The notes under the pieces: generated by a model
The model's input: the letters and a program-made list of their open reading frames with translations, nothing else
What the model was told of the DNA's origin: nothing
Database searches by the model: none
Assembly: GCA_007131745.1 (NCBI GenBank)
Contig: SLPX01000025.1
Location: 1-8,113, forward strand
Reading direction: 5' to 3'
Length of the DNA: 8,113 nucleotides
From: Myxococcales bacterium
GTDB taxonomy: Bacteria; Myxococcota; Polyangia; HGW-17; SLPX01
Part shown: positions 1 to 6,407 of the stretch, in pieces
Position numbering within the stretch: position 1 is the first letter of the stretch
Layout of the letters: every line of letters begins with the position of its first letter
Made by a program: the position numbers and the translations under genes

Positions 1-173
1 AAAGCGTGATCAACGTCTCTCAAATAATCACCATTGATAAGTCATTTTTGACCGAAAAGGTTCACACCCTTTCAAATGCAATTATGGCTGAAGTCGACGA
101 GGGGTTACGGTTGGTCTTGAACCAGCTTGCCGGATTTTGTACAGCAACGCGATGTCTCCCTGTGCTGCCGTAG
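1..173 (+). CDS. MazF/PemK-family toxin (endoribonuclease), C-terminal fragment, start outside window
   Basis: The reading frame is open from base 3 to a TAG at 171-173 and gives 56 residues. The beginning, SVINVSQIITIDKSFLTEK, followed by HTLSN and AEVDEGLRLVL, matches the C-terminal end of the MazF/PemK type II toxins, which cut mRNA at short sequences. In those proteins this part holds the last strand of the SH3-like barrel and the closing helix ('DEGLRLVL'). The catalytic N-terminal half and any antitoxin gene would lie to the left of the window and cannot be judged. Many family members end right after 'LRLVL'; here about 16 further residues (NQLAGFC...LPVLP) follow before the stop, so the end may be extended by a late mutation or be a natural variant. 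The assignment rests on motif memory over a short fragment. The alternative is a decayed toxin remnant. Confidence 0.72.
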   Translation, partial: SVINVSQIITIDKSFLTEKVHTLSNAIMAEVDEGLRLVLNQLAGFCTATRCLPVLP

Positions 174-179
174 CAGATG

Positions 180-204
180 CTTGAGGCAAGAAAGAATCCT
201 CAAG
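180..204. repeat. Inverted repeat CTTGAGG / CCTCAAG after the mazF-like stop
   Basis: Two perfect 7-base arms, CTTGAGG at 180-186 and CCTCAAG at 198-204, flank an 11-base A-rich loop. The structure begins seven bases after the stop of the mazF-like gene. No T-run follows on either strand, so it is not a standard intrinsic terminator. It could be a weak stem-loop protecting the upstream transcript, an operator for the gene at 294, or chance. The rest of the 174-293 gap shows only a possible -10 box (TACAAT, 240-245) without a well-spaced -35. Confidence 0.4.
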
Positions 205-281
205 AACAGAAACTTGGAGATTTTCCGTAGAATGTGAATTACAATTGGGTAGCATTTTTAAAGAGCTGCACGCCGAAAAAA

Positions 282-287
282 AAGGAG
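282..287 (+). promoter_or_regulatory. Ribosome binding site AAGGAG deciding the start at 294
   Basis: AAGGAG follows a run of A and sits six bases before the ATG at 294. It is a near-perfect anti-16S match. It argues against the in-frame ATG at 234, because the protein starting at 294 begins directly with a signal peptide. Confidence 0.75.
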
Positions 288-293
288 TCTGTC

Positions 294-662
294 ATGAGAA
301 AAATAGCGTTTCCCTTGCTTGCGCTTTTCATTTTTGCGCTGCCGGCCGAAGCCCAAACGTCGAAGACGAGATTGTACGGCAGATGGCTCGCTGAATACTT
401 GACAACCAGCGACGGAGAAAAAGAACCCATCCCGATCGGCACAAGAATCATTTTCGAGTTTAAGAGAGACGGTTCGCTCATAGCCGTTATGAGCATTAAC
501 GGTGAAAGCGACACCAAGACCGGCACATGGAAAATCAAAGGAAAAACCCTGGAACTGACCGTTGACGGAACCACGGACAAGGTCGGCTTCAAGGTGACGG
601 CTAAAAGACTCGAGATAATCAACAGGGAAAACAAAGAGGTTTTGACGTTCAGAAAGCTATAA
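294..662 (+). CDS. Small secreted lipocalin-like protein
   Basis: This 122-residue protein has a classic signal peptide: MRK, a hydrophobic core (residues 5-17) and an AEA cleavage site before Gln21, so it should be exported to the periplasm or beyond. The mature part is about 100 residues of short beta-strand stretches. A GRW motif near residue 30 and a GTWKIKGKTLEL segment near residue 78 resemble the lipocalin-like (Lipocalin_5 / META-like) barrels of small bacterial exported proteins. No catalytic residues are evident and the ligand is unknown. I chose the ATG at 294 because AAGGAG (282-287) lies six bases upstream; an in-frame ATG at 234 has no such site and would bury the signal peptide. 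It lies alone, convergent with the efflux operon, with 56 bases between the stop codons. The fold call is a family-level guess; secretion is much surer than function. Confidence 0.8.
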   Translation: MRKIAFPLLALFIFALPAEAQTSKTRLYGRWLAEYLTTSDGEKEPIPIGTRIIFEFKRDGSLIAVMSINGESDTKTGTWKIKGKTLELTVDGTTDKVGFKVTAKRLEIINRENKEVLTFRKL

Positions 663-679
663 CGAGCCTGTTTTTTTTG

Positions 680-697
680 GGCGGTAGCCAAACCGCC
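680..697. repeat. Hairpin GGCGGT-agccaa-ACCGCC between convergent genes
   Basis: Six-base perfect GC-rich arms (680-685 and 692-697) surround a six-base loop in the short gap between the lipocalin-like gene and the pump gene, which converge. A run of eight T (671-678) precedes the hairpin on the plus strand and is a run of A after it on the minus strand. The order is therefore wrong for a canonical Rho-independent terminator in either direction. The T-run itself, nine bases past the lipocalin-like stop, may help end that transcript, and the hairpin may stabilise the 3' end of the efflux mRNA. Outer bases TAACGAG (660-666) and CTTGTTA (704-710) can pair, with one G-U, to form a larger stem. 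Confidence 0.45.
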
Positions 698-718
698 GAG
701 CGCCTTGTTAGAACTTCC

Positions 719-3700
719 TTATAAAACTGTCTTGTCGGTTTCTTCAGTGGATTCAGTCTTTTGAGTCGCCTCGGAATCTTCCATGAATTCCGACTCTTCA
801 GTCTCTTCGGTTTCCCCGGTGTTTTCAGCGGATTCGGATTCTTCGGTCTCCTGAGTCGCTTCCGGTTCTTCCGGTTGTTGGGACGGGCTTTGGTTGTCCG
901 GCTTTCCGGTATGGTCATTGCCTTCCGGTCCGTGTTTATGCGCGGGTACGATGAGAGTGAACAAGACGGGCAACAGAACCAGGATCAGGACGGTGGACAC
1001 GGCGAGACCGCCGATCATGGCCCAGGCCATGGGTTCGAAAAGAACTCCTCCGAAAAGCCCCAGGGGGAGAAGGCCTCCTATCGTGGTGACGGTGGTCAGC
1101 ATGATGGGGCGCATTCGATATACCCCCGCCTCTATGACGCTTTCGTGCTGATCCTTGCCCTCTCCTTCCGCCCTGTTGACGAACTCGACCCAGACAACGG
1201 AGTTTTTAATCACCATGCCGGCAAGCGCGACCACCCCCAAAATAGCCATGAAGCTGAAGGAGTAGTTTCCGAAATAAAGGCCGATCGTGGCGCCCACGAG
1301 GGCAAGGGGCACCGCGGTAAGCACTACGAGTGTTTTTCTGAGGGATCCGAATTGCAGCACAAGCAATCCAAGCAACACTGCCATGATCAGTCCTGAGACT
1401 ACAAGGACCTCGTCCAAAACCTTGTCCATCTCCTTTTTTTCACCCGCGATTTCAAGGCTGTAACCAAGGGGAAGTTCCAGGGCTGCTATTCTCGGCCACG
1501 CGTCCCTGAGTACATCATCGGCAAGGCGATCCCTGTTGCGAGCCAACACGCTGACCGACCGGCGCCTGTTGTGCCGGGAAATGACGCCAGCGCCCCACTG
1601 CGGTAAAATGTCGGCCACGTTGGCAAGAGGAACCTGTTTTCCGGTCAGGTTGGAAAACACCGGGAGCCCCTCCAGGTCTTCTTTGATCCGCCGCTCCTGC
1701 CCGGTGAGTCTCAGGACCACCGGTATTTCCTTGTCTTCATCATCAAAGCTGGTGAGTTCAAAACCCTGGTAGGTGGCCAGAAATGCTAGCGCTACATCGG
1801 TGTTTGTAACACCCACCCGGTTGGCCCTCTCTTCATCGACTTTTACCTTGAAGCTCGGCACATCAGGACCCATGTTGTCTCTCACATAAACCGTGCCGGG
1901 GGTATCTCGAAGTATCTCCTGGATCTTTTCAGAGATTCTTCTCAACTCTTTCATGTCGGGTCCGATTACCCGTATAGCGATGGGCGCCTCAACCGGGATC
2001 CCCATCACGAGCCTGTTTGCAAAGACTCTTGCCCCCGGGAACATGTCCCCGGCTTTCTTGTTGAACCTATCGATGACATCGCGCGTGACTTCAGGTCCGG
2101 TGGTGTTGACCATAATTTGTGCGTAATTGGATTTCTGGAATTCAGGAACCACGGTGATGTAAAAGCGCGGCCCTCCGGTACCCACGTACATCAGGGTGGA
2201 AGCGACATCCTTGTCTGCGCGAAGCATTTCATCTGCCAGCTTGGCGACTCGCAGCGTTTCTTCGAGTGAAGTTCCTTCCTTTGTCCACACGTCCACGGTG
2301 AATTGATCCCGGTGCGCTTCGGGGAAAAAGGACAGGCCGACAATGGTGAATATGTAGGCTGTTCCGCCCAGCATGGCAATGGTCAACAAAACGACGAGCC
2401 AACGGAACCGCAGGCAGAAACGAATCACCGAGCGATAACCCCGCGATAGCGGTCCGGTGCCAAGTTCCTTCTTTTTCTTGTGAGGCCGAAGCAGTTTTTT
2501 TGCCATGTAAGGCGTCAAGGTCATTGCAATGACAAGGCTCGCGATCAGTGAAGCCGCTACGACCAGGGGCAAGCTTCGGATATAAGCGCCCATTTCATCG
2601 CTTAGAAGCAGCATCGGAAGAAAAGCCACCACCGTGGCCATGGTGCCTGCTACAACCGGCCTGGCCAACTCGTGAGCTCCCTGCCAGGCGGCTTTGTGAT
2701 TGTCGAGTCCCTGCCGCAACTTGATGTCGATGTTGTCGGTTACAATTATGCTGTTGTCCACAAGCATGCCGAGCGCCACGATGAACGCGGATATGGAAAC
2801 CAGCTCCAAGTCGATCTTCATCATCGGCATGAAACACATCGCCATGAGCACTGACAAGGGTATCGCGACCGCGCTTATCAGGGCGGAGCGGATACCCAGG
2901 AAAATGCTCATGGAAAGAACCACGATCGCAAGGCCCTCCAGCAGATTCCGCATGAAGGAGTTTATTCTTTCGTTTACCTGCCTGGGAGAATCGTGAACTA
3001 TCTCTGCTTCCACGCCCGGAGGAAGTCTCTTGCGGAATTCATTGAAAACCTCTCGCACCTCCCGGCCCATTTTTACAATGTTGTATCCCCGGTTCATCAC
3101 CACGCCCACGGCCATGGCGGTCTTTCCATCTTTGACCACCATGGTATCGGGCGGGTTTTTGGGCGCCCGGTAAACATGGAACAGATCGCGCACTCGAACC
3201 GGGTGAGCCGTTTCACGGGAAAGATCGATAATGGTGTTTTCTATTTCGTCGATAGTCGAATATGCGCCCGTGGGCTGAACACGGTAGCCGAACTCATCGG
3301 TTCTTATCGAACCTGCTGGAATTTTCAGGTTGCGCATCTGGAGCATGCGCTGCATTTGAATGGGGGTTATGCCGTACCTGGCCATCTTGGCGCGGGTGGA
3401 CTCCACGTAAACAACGTCCGGTATCTCACCGTAGAAATTCACCTTCCCTACCGATTCCACCCTGTTGAGTTCATCACGAAGATTTTCGGCCGTTTCCTGG
3501 AGTACGTCGGGACCGGCGCCGGTCAGTGTTATGATCATCCCGGTGGTATCGCCGAAATCATCCCATACCTGCGGTCCGATGACCGTTTCAGGGAGCGATG
3601 ATCTCATCTCCCTCATGCGGGATCTGAGCTTCAACCACTCGATAGATTCGTCCAGGTCGAAGCGAACCGAGACAAAGATCACGGATATGTTTTCTCGAGT

Positions 3701-3949
3701 CGTGGAACTAAGTTCATCCACACTCGCCATCTGCTGGATTTCTTCTTCGAGCCTCTGCGTAACCTGTTGCTCGACCTTTTCCGCGCCCGCTCCCGGATAA
3801 ATGGTCACAATGAGGGCCATCGATATCTTTATCTCCGGGTCCTCCCTCCTGGACAAATTCAAATAGTTCAGTCCTCCCCACACGGCGAAAAAAAGCGTTC
3901 CCAACAGCACCATTGTGGGATTTTTCAGGGCCCAGCGAGGTAGGTTCAC
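719..3949 (-). CDS. RND-family efflux transporter, inner-membrane permease subunit
   Basis: This 1076-residue protein is an AcrB/MexB-type (HAE-like) resistance-nodulation-division pump. It uses the proton gradient to export drugs, detergents or other amphiphiles through a periplasmic adaptor and an outer-membrane channel. The layout is typical: TM1 at 13-31, a large periplasmic porter/docking loop (about 32-335), TM2-TM7 at about 338-540, a second loop (about 541-842) and TM8-TM12 at about 846-1002. In TM4 the motif is LVDNSIIV: Asp398 matches AcrB Asp407, while the second relay Asp (AcrB Asp408) is Asn399. The relay Lys is kept as Lys915 (GMVIKNS), and Arg945/Arg947 lie near the AcrB Arg971 position. 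After TM12 comes a 73-residue tail whose last 50 residues hold about 21 Glu/Asp, much longer than usual. The GTG start at 3949 overlaps the adaptor stop by four bases (GTGA), which suggests translational coupling. The substrate cannot be told from sequence. Confidence 0.95.
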   Translation of the reverse strand: MNLPRWALKNPTMVLLGTLFFAVWGGLNYLNLSRREDPEIKISMALIVTIYPGAGAEKVEQQVTQRLEEEIQQMASVDELSSTTRENISVIFVSVRFDLDESIEWLKLRSRMREMRSSLPETVIGPQVWDDFGDTTGMIITLTGAGPDVLQETAENLRDELNRVESVGKVNFYGEIPDVVYVESTRAKMARYGITPIQMQRMLQMRNLKIPAGSIRTDEFGYRVQPTGAYSTIDEIENTIIDLSRETAHPVRVRDLFHVYRAPKNPPDTMVVKDGKTAMAVGVVMNRGYNIVKMGREVREVFNEFRKRLPPGVEAEIVHDSPRQVNERINSFMRNLLEGLAIVVLSMSIFLGIRSALISAVAIPLSVLMAMCFMPMMKIDLELVSISAFIVALGMLVDNSIIVTDNIDIKLRQGLDNHKAAWQGAHELARPVVAGTMATVVAFLPMLLLSDEMGAYIRSLPLVVAASLIASLVIAMTLTPYMAKKLLRPHKKKKELGTGPLSRGYRSVIRFCLRFRWLVVLLTIAMLGGTAYIFTIVGLSFFPEAHRDQFTVDVWTKEGTSLEETLRVAKLADEMLRADKDVASTLMYVGTGGPRFYITVVPEFQKSNYAQIMVNTTGPEVTRDVIDRFNKKAGDMFPGARVFANRLVMGIPVEAPIAIRVIGPDMKELRRISEKIQEILRDTPGTVYVRDNMGPDVPSFKVKVDEERANRVGVTNTDVALAFLATYQGFELTSFDDEDKEIPVVLRLTGQERRIKEDLEGLPVFSNLTGKQVPLANVADILPQWGAGVISRHNRRRSVSVLARNRDRLADDVLRDAWPRIAALELPLGYSLEIAGEKKEMDKVLDEVLVVSGLIMAVLLGLLVLQFGSLRKTLVVLTAVPLALVGATIGLYFGNYSFSFMAILGVVALAGMVIKNSVVWVEFVNRAEGEGKDQHESVIEAGVYRMRPIMLTTVTTIGGLLPLGLFGGVLFEPMAWAMIGGLAVSTVLILVLLPVLFTLIVPAHKHGPEGNDHTGKPDNQSPSQQPEEPEATQETEESESAENTGETEETEESEFMEDSEATQKTESTEETDKTVL

Positions 3950-4995
3950 TTCTTGTCCCCGTCCTCTTCTACGACCGCGGCCACATGGTCCCCGTTGTTA
4001 ACCATTCCTTTTACAATGATCCGCTCACCGGCCGATATGCCTTTCGAAATCATGACCTCTTCACCCACTCGGATTCCCAGTTCCACCTCCCGGGACACTG
4101 CCTTTCCTTCCTCGTCTATCACCAGGACCGACGGTTCACCTCCAAGATTGCGGGAAACCGCGGAAAGCGGAACAAAAACTCCTTCATGGTCGGCCACATG
4201 TACCTTTGCCGACACGATCATGCCCATCCTCAAGACCAGGTCATCATTGGGGACAGAAAGAGTCACCGGGAAAGTCCTGGTGGAAGCATCCGCTGCATAA
4301 CCCACGTGATGTACCTTTCCTTTGAACACGCCATCCACACCGGCCGCTTCCAGTTCGATTTCCATGCCTTTCTTGAAATGCTTCAGATCGCCCTGAGACA
4401 CGGGAAACACGATTTTTACCCTTCTCAATTTGGCTACCGCGATGACCGGTCTGGCCGGACCGGCCATGTCTCCCGGCCCAACGAGTCTTTTTATTACAAT
4501 CCCGGATATGGGTGATCGCAAACGCGCGTAGGAAAGCTGAGCTTGGGCCTGCCGGTGTTGAATCCTCGCTGCTCTCATCTTGCCTTCGATTTTATCCAGT
4601 TCCGACCTGGGAAGCGCTTTTGATTCGTAAAGAGATTCAGCCCTTTTCAGGTGGGGTTGCAACGCCTCCACTTGCGAATGGGCCAGATTCCGCATCAACC
4701 AGTAATCCCGGGGATCCATGACGGCTATGAGTTGTTTTTCCTCTACCTCGTCGCCTTCTTCAACCAACACCTCCGACACCCTGCCGCCGACCTTGAACGA
4801 CAATGGCAACATTTCCCAGGCGTCCACGTCACCAGTCAAACGCCTCACTTCCTTTTTATTCTCCACACGGGCTTTCCTGACAACAACGGGAGTTTTGTAC
4901 TCTCCTTCCACCCCTCCGCTCTTGGCGACCTTTTCACAAGACACACTGCTAAGAGCAGCGATGATCGGAAAAACAAAAAAACACCGGTTCATCAT
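3946..4995 (-). CDS. RND efflux periplasmic adaptor subunit (membrane fusion protein, HlyD/AcrA type)
   Basis: This 349-residue adaptor links the inner-membrane pump to an outer-membrane channel. The N-terminus has a hydrophobic signal segment (residues 5-19) followed by Cys20; SVSC is a poor but possible lipobox, so it may be a lipoprotein. The body follows the family order: first lipoyl half-motif (about 64-94, FKVGGRVSEVLVEEGDEV), an alpha-helical hairpin (about 98-157), second lipoyl half (about 160-188, RSPISGIVIKRLVGPGDMA), a beta-barrel (about 190-268) and a membrane-proximal domain (about 270-340). The start ATG at 4995 overlaps the TetR stop by four bases (ATGA). A second ATG follows directly (4992), so translation could start at either. 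GGGAG (5003-5007), inside the end of the TetR gene, is a good binding site. The stop overlaps the pump start. Together with the pump this forms two thirds of a tripartite system; no channel gene is present. Confidence 0.95.
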   Translation of the reverse strand: MMNRCFFVFPIIAALSSVSCEKVAKSGGVEGEYKTPVVVRKARVENKKEVRRLTGDVDAWEMLPLSFKVGGRVSEVLVEEGDEVEEKQLIAVMDPRDYWLMRNLAHSQVEALQPHLKRAESLYESKALPRSELDKIEGKMRAARIQHRQAQAQLSYARLRSPISGIVIKRLVGPGDMAGPARPVIAVAKLRRVKIVFPVSQGDLKHFKKGMEIELEAAGVDGVFKGKVHHVGYAADASTRTFPVTLSVPNDDLVLRMGMIVSAKVHVADHEGVFVPLSAVSRNLGGEPSVLVIDEEGKAVSREVELGIRVGEEVMISKGISAGERIIVKGMVNNGDHVAAVVEEDGDKK

Positions 4996-5609
4996 GCTCT
5001 CTCTCCCAGCACATATTCCATCATCACTTGGATGAATCTCTTCAAAAGATCCGCTCGTTCCTCGCGCGGCATTCCCTCGCTACCCTGGATGCTCAAACCC
5101 TGCATCACGGCCACACCGAAATCCAGGGCCGTTTCCAATCTTACACTGAAGCCTTCCGCTGCATCCACACCATCTCTTTCGACGATCTTCCCTATCAACT
5201 TCCGGTACTTTCCACGCATGTACCGGGTCAAGCGCTGCGCCTCATCTCTGAATGCCTGGGACCAGAGGGTTTCCGGCAAGAGTTGTATCCATATGCGCTC
5301 CACCCTGGCCGCTTTGTCACCTTCCAACTGCACGAAAAGCAACCGGGAAATAGTGTCTTCCAGGGAGGTGTTCCAAGAGATCACCTCACTTACACCAAAG
5401 TCCAACAACTCCATGTGCAACCTGCTGAACAACGCCAGCGCCACATCCTCTTTGTTCTTGAAGAACCTGTAAATTCCCCCTTTGCTCAAACCGCTCTCGG
5501 CCGCGATGGCCTCCATGGTCAGATTCGTATACCCCGACCTGTCAATCACCTCGGCCGCTGCCTCCAGTATATCCTCAATCCAGGCTTCCTTGTTCCTGTG
5601 CTTTGTCAA
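4992..5609 (-). CDS. TetR/AcrR-family transcriptional regulator, first gene of the efflux operon
   Basis: With this start the protein has 205 residues, a normal TetR size. The N-terminal domain shows the family pattern: a helix (ILEAAAEVIDRSGY), then TMEAIAAESGLSKGGIYRFF at about residues 31-50 (the helix-turn-helix) and KNKEDVALALF. The rest is a helical ligand-binding domain with no recognisable specificity. I prefer the TTG at 5607-5609 because GGAGAGG lies five bases upstream and the protein then starts about ten residues before the first helix. A TTG at 5657 gives 221 residues but has no good binding site and adds an atypical leader; GTG codons at 5651 and 5648 are also possible. No ATG is available. 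As first gene of a three-gene operon with a palindrome at the promoter, it most likely represses its own operon until a pump substrate binds. Confidence 0.9.
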   Translation of the reverse strand: MTKHRNKEAWIEDILEAAAEVIDRSGYTNLTMEAIAAESGLSKGGIYRFFKNKEDVALALFSRLHMELLDFGVSEVISWNTSLEDTISRLLFVQLEGDKAARVERIWIQLLPETLWSQAFRDEAQRLTRYMRGKYRKLIGKIVERDGVDAAEGFSVRLETALDFGVAVMQGLSIQGSEGMPREERADLLKRFIQVMMEYVLGERA

Positions 5610-5731
5610 AAACACCTCTCCGAGATCTGCTCTGCAGATGAGTTTCACCACCTGCAAGTTACGTATCTGCTCTCTATTCCCTCAAAGGGCGCCGGCCACC
5701 AGCGACTATCGAGTAAACCACGCCATCAAAA

Positions 5732-5747
5732 GTGACGCATTCGTCAC
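5732..5747. promoter_or_regulatory. Candidate TetR operator, palindrome GTGACG-catt-CGTCAC
   Basis: This is a perfect inverted repeat of 6-base arms around a 4-base spacer, 16 bases in all. It sits just downstream of the predicted -10 box of the efflux operon promoter, so it would cover the transcription start, the usual place for a TetR repressor site. Size and symmetry suit a dimeric helix-turn-helix regulator. That the neighbouring TetR protein binds it is inference. Confidence 0.65.
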
Positions 5748-5753
5748 AAATCA

Positions 5754-5782
5754 AGAATGTGCAATCCTGAAAGGTTTGTCAA
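5754..5782 (-). promoter_or_regulatory. Sigma-70-like promoter of the tetR-adaptor-pump operon
   Basis: On the minus strand a perfect -35 TTGACA (5777-5782) is followed after 17 bases by CATTCT (5754-5759), or after 18 bases by ATTCTT (5753-5758), a weak -10. The start point would fall near 5747, at the edge of the palindrome 5732-5747. The untranslated leader would be about 90 bases to the TTG at 5657 or about 140 to the TTG at 5609. Confidence 0.55.
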
Positions 5783-5839
5783 GACGCTTGATTGGAGTGA
5801 ATCAAAAAAACGGAAGATGATCACGTTCACCAAGGATCG

Positions 5840-6247
5840 TTATTTCTTGTGCGGCTTCAGATCAAGAATGGGGGTGCCGTCCAGCATGTCGATCCGATTC
5901 ACTTCGATCACATTTTTTTTGATCGCAAGAACTTCCAAAATGGATAAACCTATGGCGTTCGGCCTAACCGGCGAACATGTGCTGAATACTCCCCTGGGAC
6001 GATCCCTGGTCGGTGGAGTCTGTTTGAGCAAATCCCTGGTAAAAGGCGGACTCTTGTGAAAATGAAAAAGCACGACAAGTTCACTCCCGACCGCTATGTC
6101 GGCAAGACCGTTGACCAACCTTTCATCCATGACCAACTCTCCCCGGACATTTGAAATGGTCCAGTGCTTGGGAATGTCAACCGCGGATGTCCTCACAAAT
6201 CCGATAGGAACGAACTCCACGGGGGTCGAATCGATCTCTTTTTTCAT
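5840..6247 (-). CDS. trmO: TrmO/TsaA-family tRNA (t6A37) N6-methyltransferase, single-domain form
   Basis: The 135-residue protein matches the N-terminal catalytic beta-barrel domain of TrmO (also YaeB, TsaA, VirR). This family uses S-adenosylmethionine to methylate t6A at position 37 of tRNA-Thr, giving m6t6A. Visible motifs are VPIGFVRTS near residue 13, the strand ELVVLFHFHK (56-65), and the signature RGVFSTCSPVRPNAIGLS at 85-102, followed by MLDGTPILDLKP at 121-132. The protein stops three residues after that point. The E. coli enzyme (about 235 residues) has an extra C-terminal domain, while many bacterial and archaeal members have only this domain, so this is likely a natural short form. 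The ATG at 6247 is preceded by AAGGG with eight bases between. It points the same way as the efflux operon, but 182 to 230 bases and a separate promoter lie between them. The exact tRNA target is unproven. Confidence 0.87.
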   Translation of the reverse strand: MKKEIDSTPVEFVPIGFVRTSAVDIPKHWTISNVRGELVMDERLVNGLADIAVGSELVVLFHFHKSPPFTRDLLKQTPPTRDRPRGVFSTCSPVRPNAIGLSILEVLAIKKNVIEVNRIDMLDGTPILDLKPHKK

Positions 6248-6284
6248 TAGGCAAACCCTTTTCGTCGCATCTCGGCATTAGGCA
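6245..6284. repeat. 9-base direct repeat CATTAGGCA, 31-base period, over the trmO start
   Basis: CATTAGGCA occurs at 6245-6253 and 6276-6284. Read in the trmO direction it is TGCCTAATG, and the downstream copy contains the trmO start codon. The 31-base spacing is close to three helical turns, which would place two bound proteins on one DNA face. It may also be chance or a small duplication. Confidence 0.45.
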
Positions 6285-6337
6285 TCCTGAAAGGTACGGT
6301 CCCTCAGGAAATTCAGAAAAAAGGTATCTGAAGGCGC

Positions 6338-6366
6338 TTGCTTCGAACAAAAGCTTCGGGTAGTAT
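6338..6366 (+). promoter_or_regulatory. Possible promoter of the kinase-like gene
   Basis: TTGCTT (6338-6343) and TAGTAT (6361-6366) are spaced by 17 bases and match the sigma-70 hexamers at four of six positions each. The start point would be about 35 bases before the ATG at 6408. The only ribosome-binding sequences near that ATG are weak (AAGG two bases away, AAGAG eleven bases away). Confidence 0.35.
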
Positions 6367-6407
6367 TTTTAGGGTTTTTGACGTTAATCACAAGAGAAAT
6401 CAAGGCC

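Noticed and set aside
239..691. Minus-strand open frame of 150 codons opposite the lipocalin-like gene
   Set aside because: The plus strand has a signal peptide and a strong ribosome binding site in frame; the minus frame has neither a family match nor a start signal.
657..713. Possible integron attC site (AAC ... GTTAG) following a toxin gene and a small gene, as in cassette arrays
   Set aside because: The 7-base core boxes match the consensus poorly at both ends (CTATAAC, GTTAGAA). No second attC is seen between the mazF-like gene and the lipocalin-like gene. The next gene is an ordinary operon. I treat the pairing as a plain hairpin.
761..1396. Long plus-strand open frame of 211 codons opposite the pump gene
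   Set aside because: It is antisense to strongly recognisable RND pump sequence, has low-complexity His/Gly/Asp-rich composition and matches no family. The same holds for the plus-strand frames at 2993-3601, 3465-3800 and 3913-4515.
4651..5735. Plus-strand open frames of 273 and 235 codons opposite the adaptor and tetR genes
   Set aside because: Both are shadows of conserved minus-strand genes, overlap each other in different frames, and have no domain-like pattern or convincing ribosome binding site.
5800..5839. Intrinsic terminator after trmO (T7 run on the minus strand)
   Set aside because: A T-run follows the trmO stop, but the only stem before it is four base pairs (AACG/CGTT) with a long loop, too weak to call.
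6312..6332. Inverted repeat TTCAGA / TCTGAA in the trmO-kinase gap
   Set aside because: The six-base AT-rich arms have a nine-base spacer and no promoter element lies at a fitting distance; this is likely chance in an A-rich gap.
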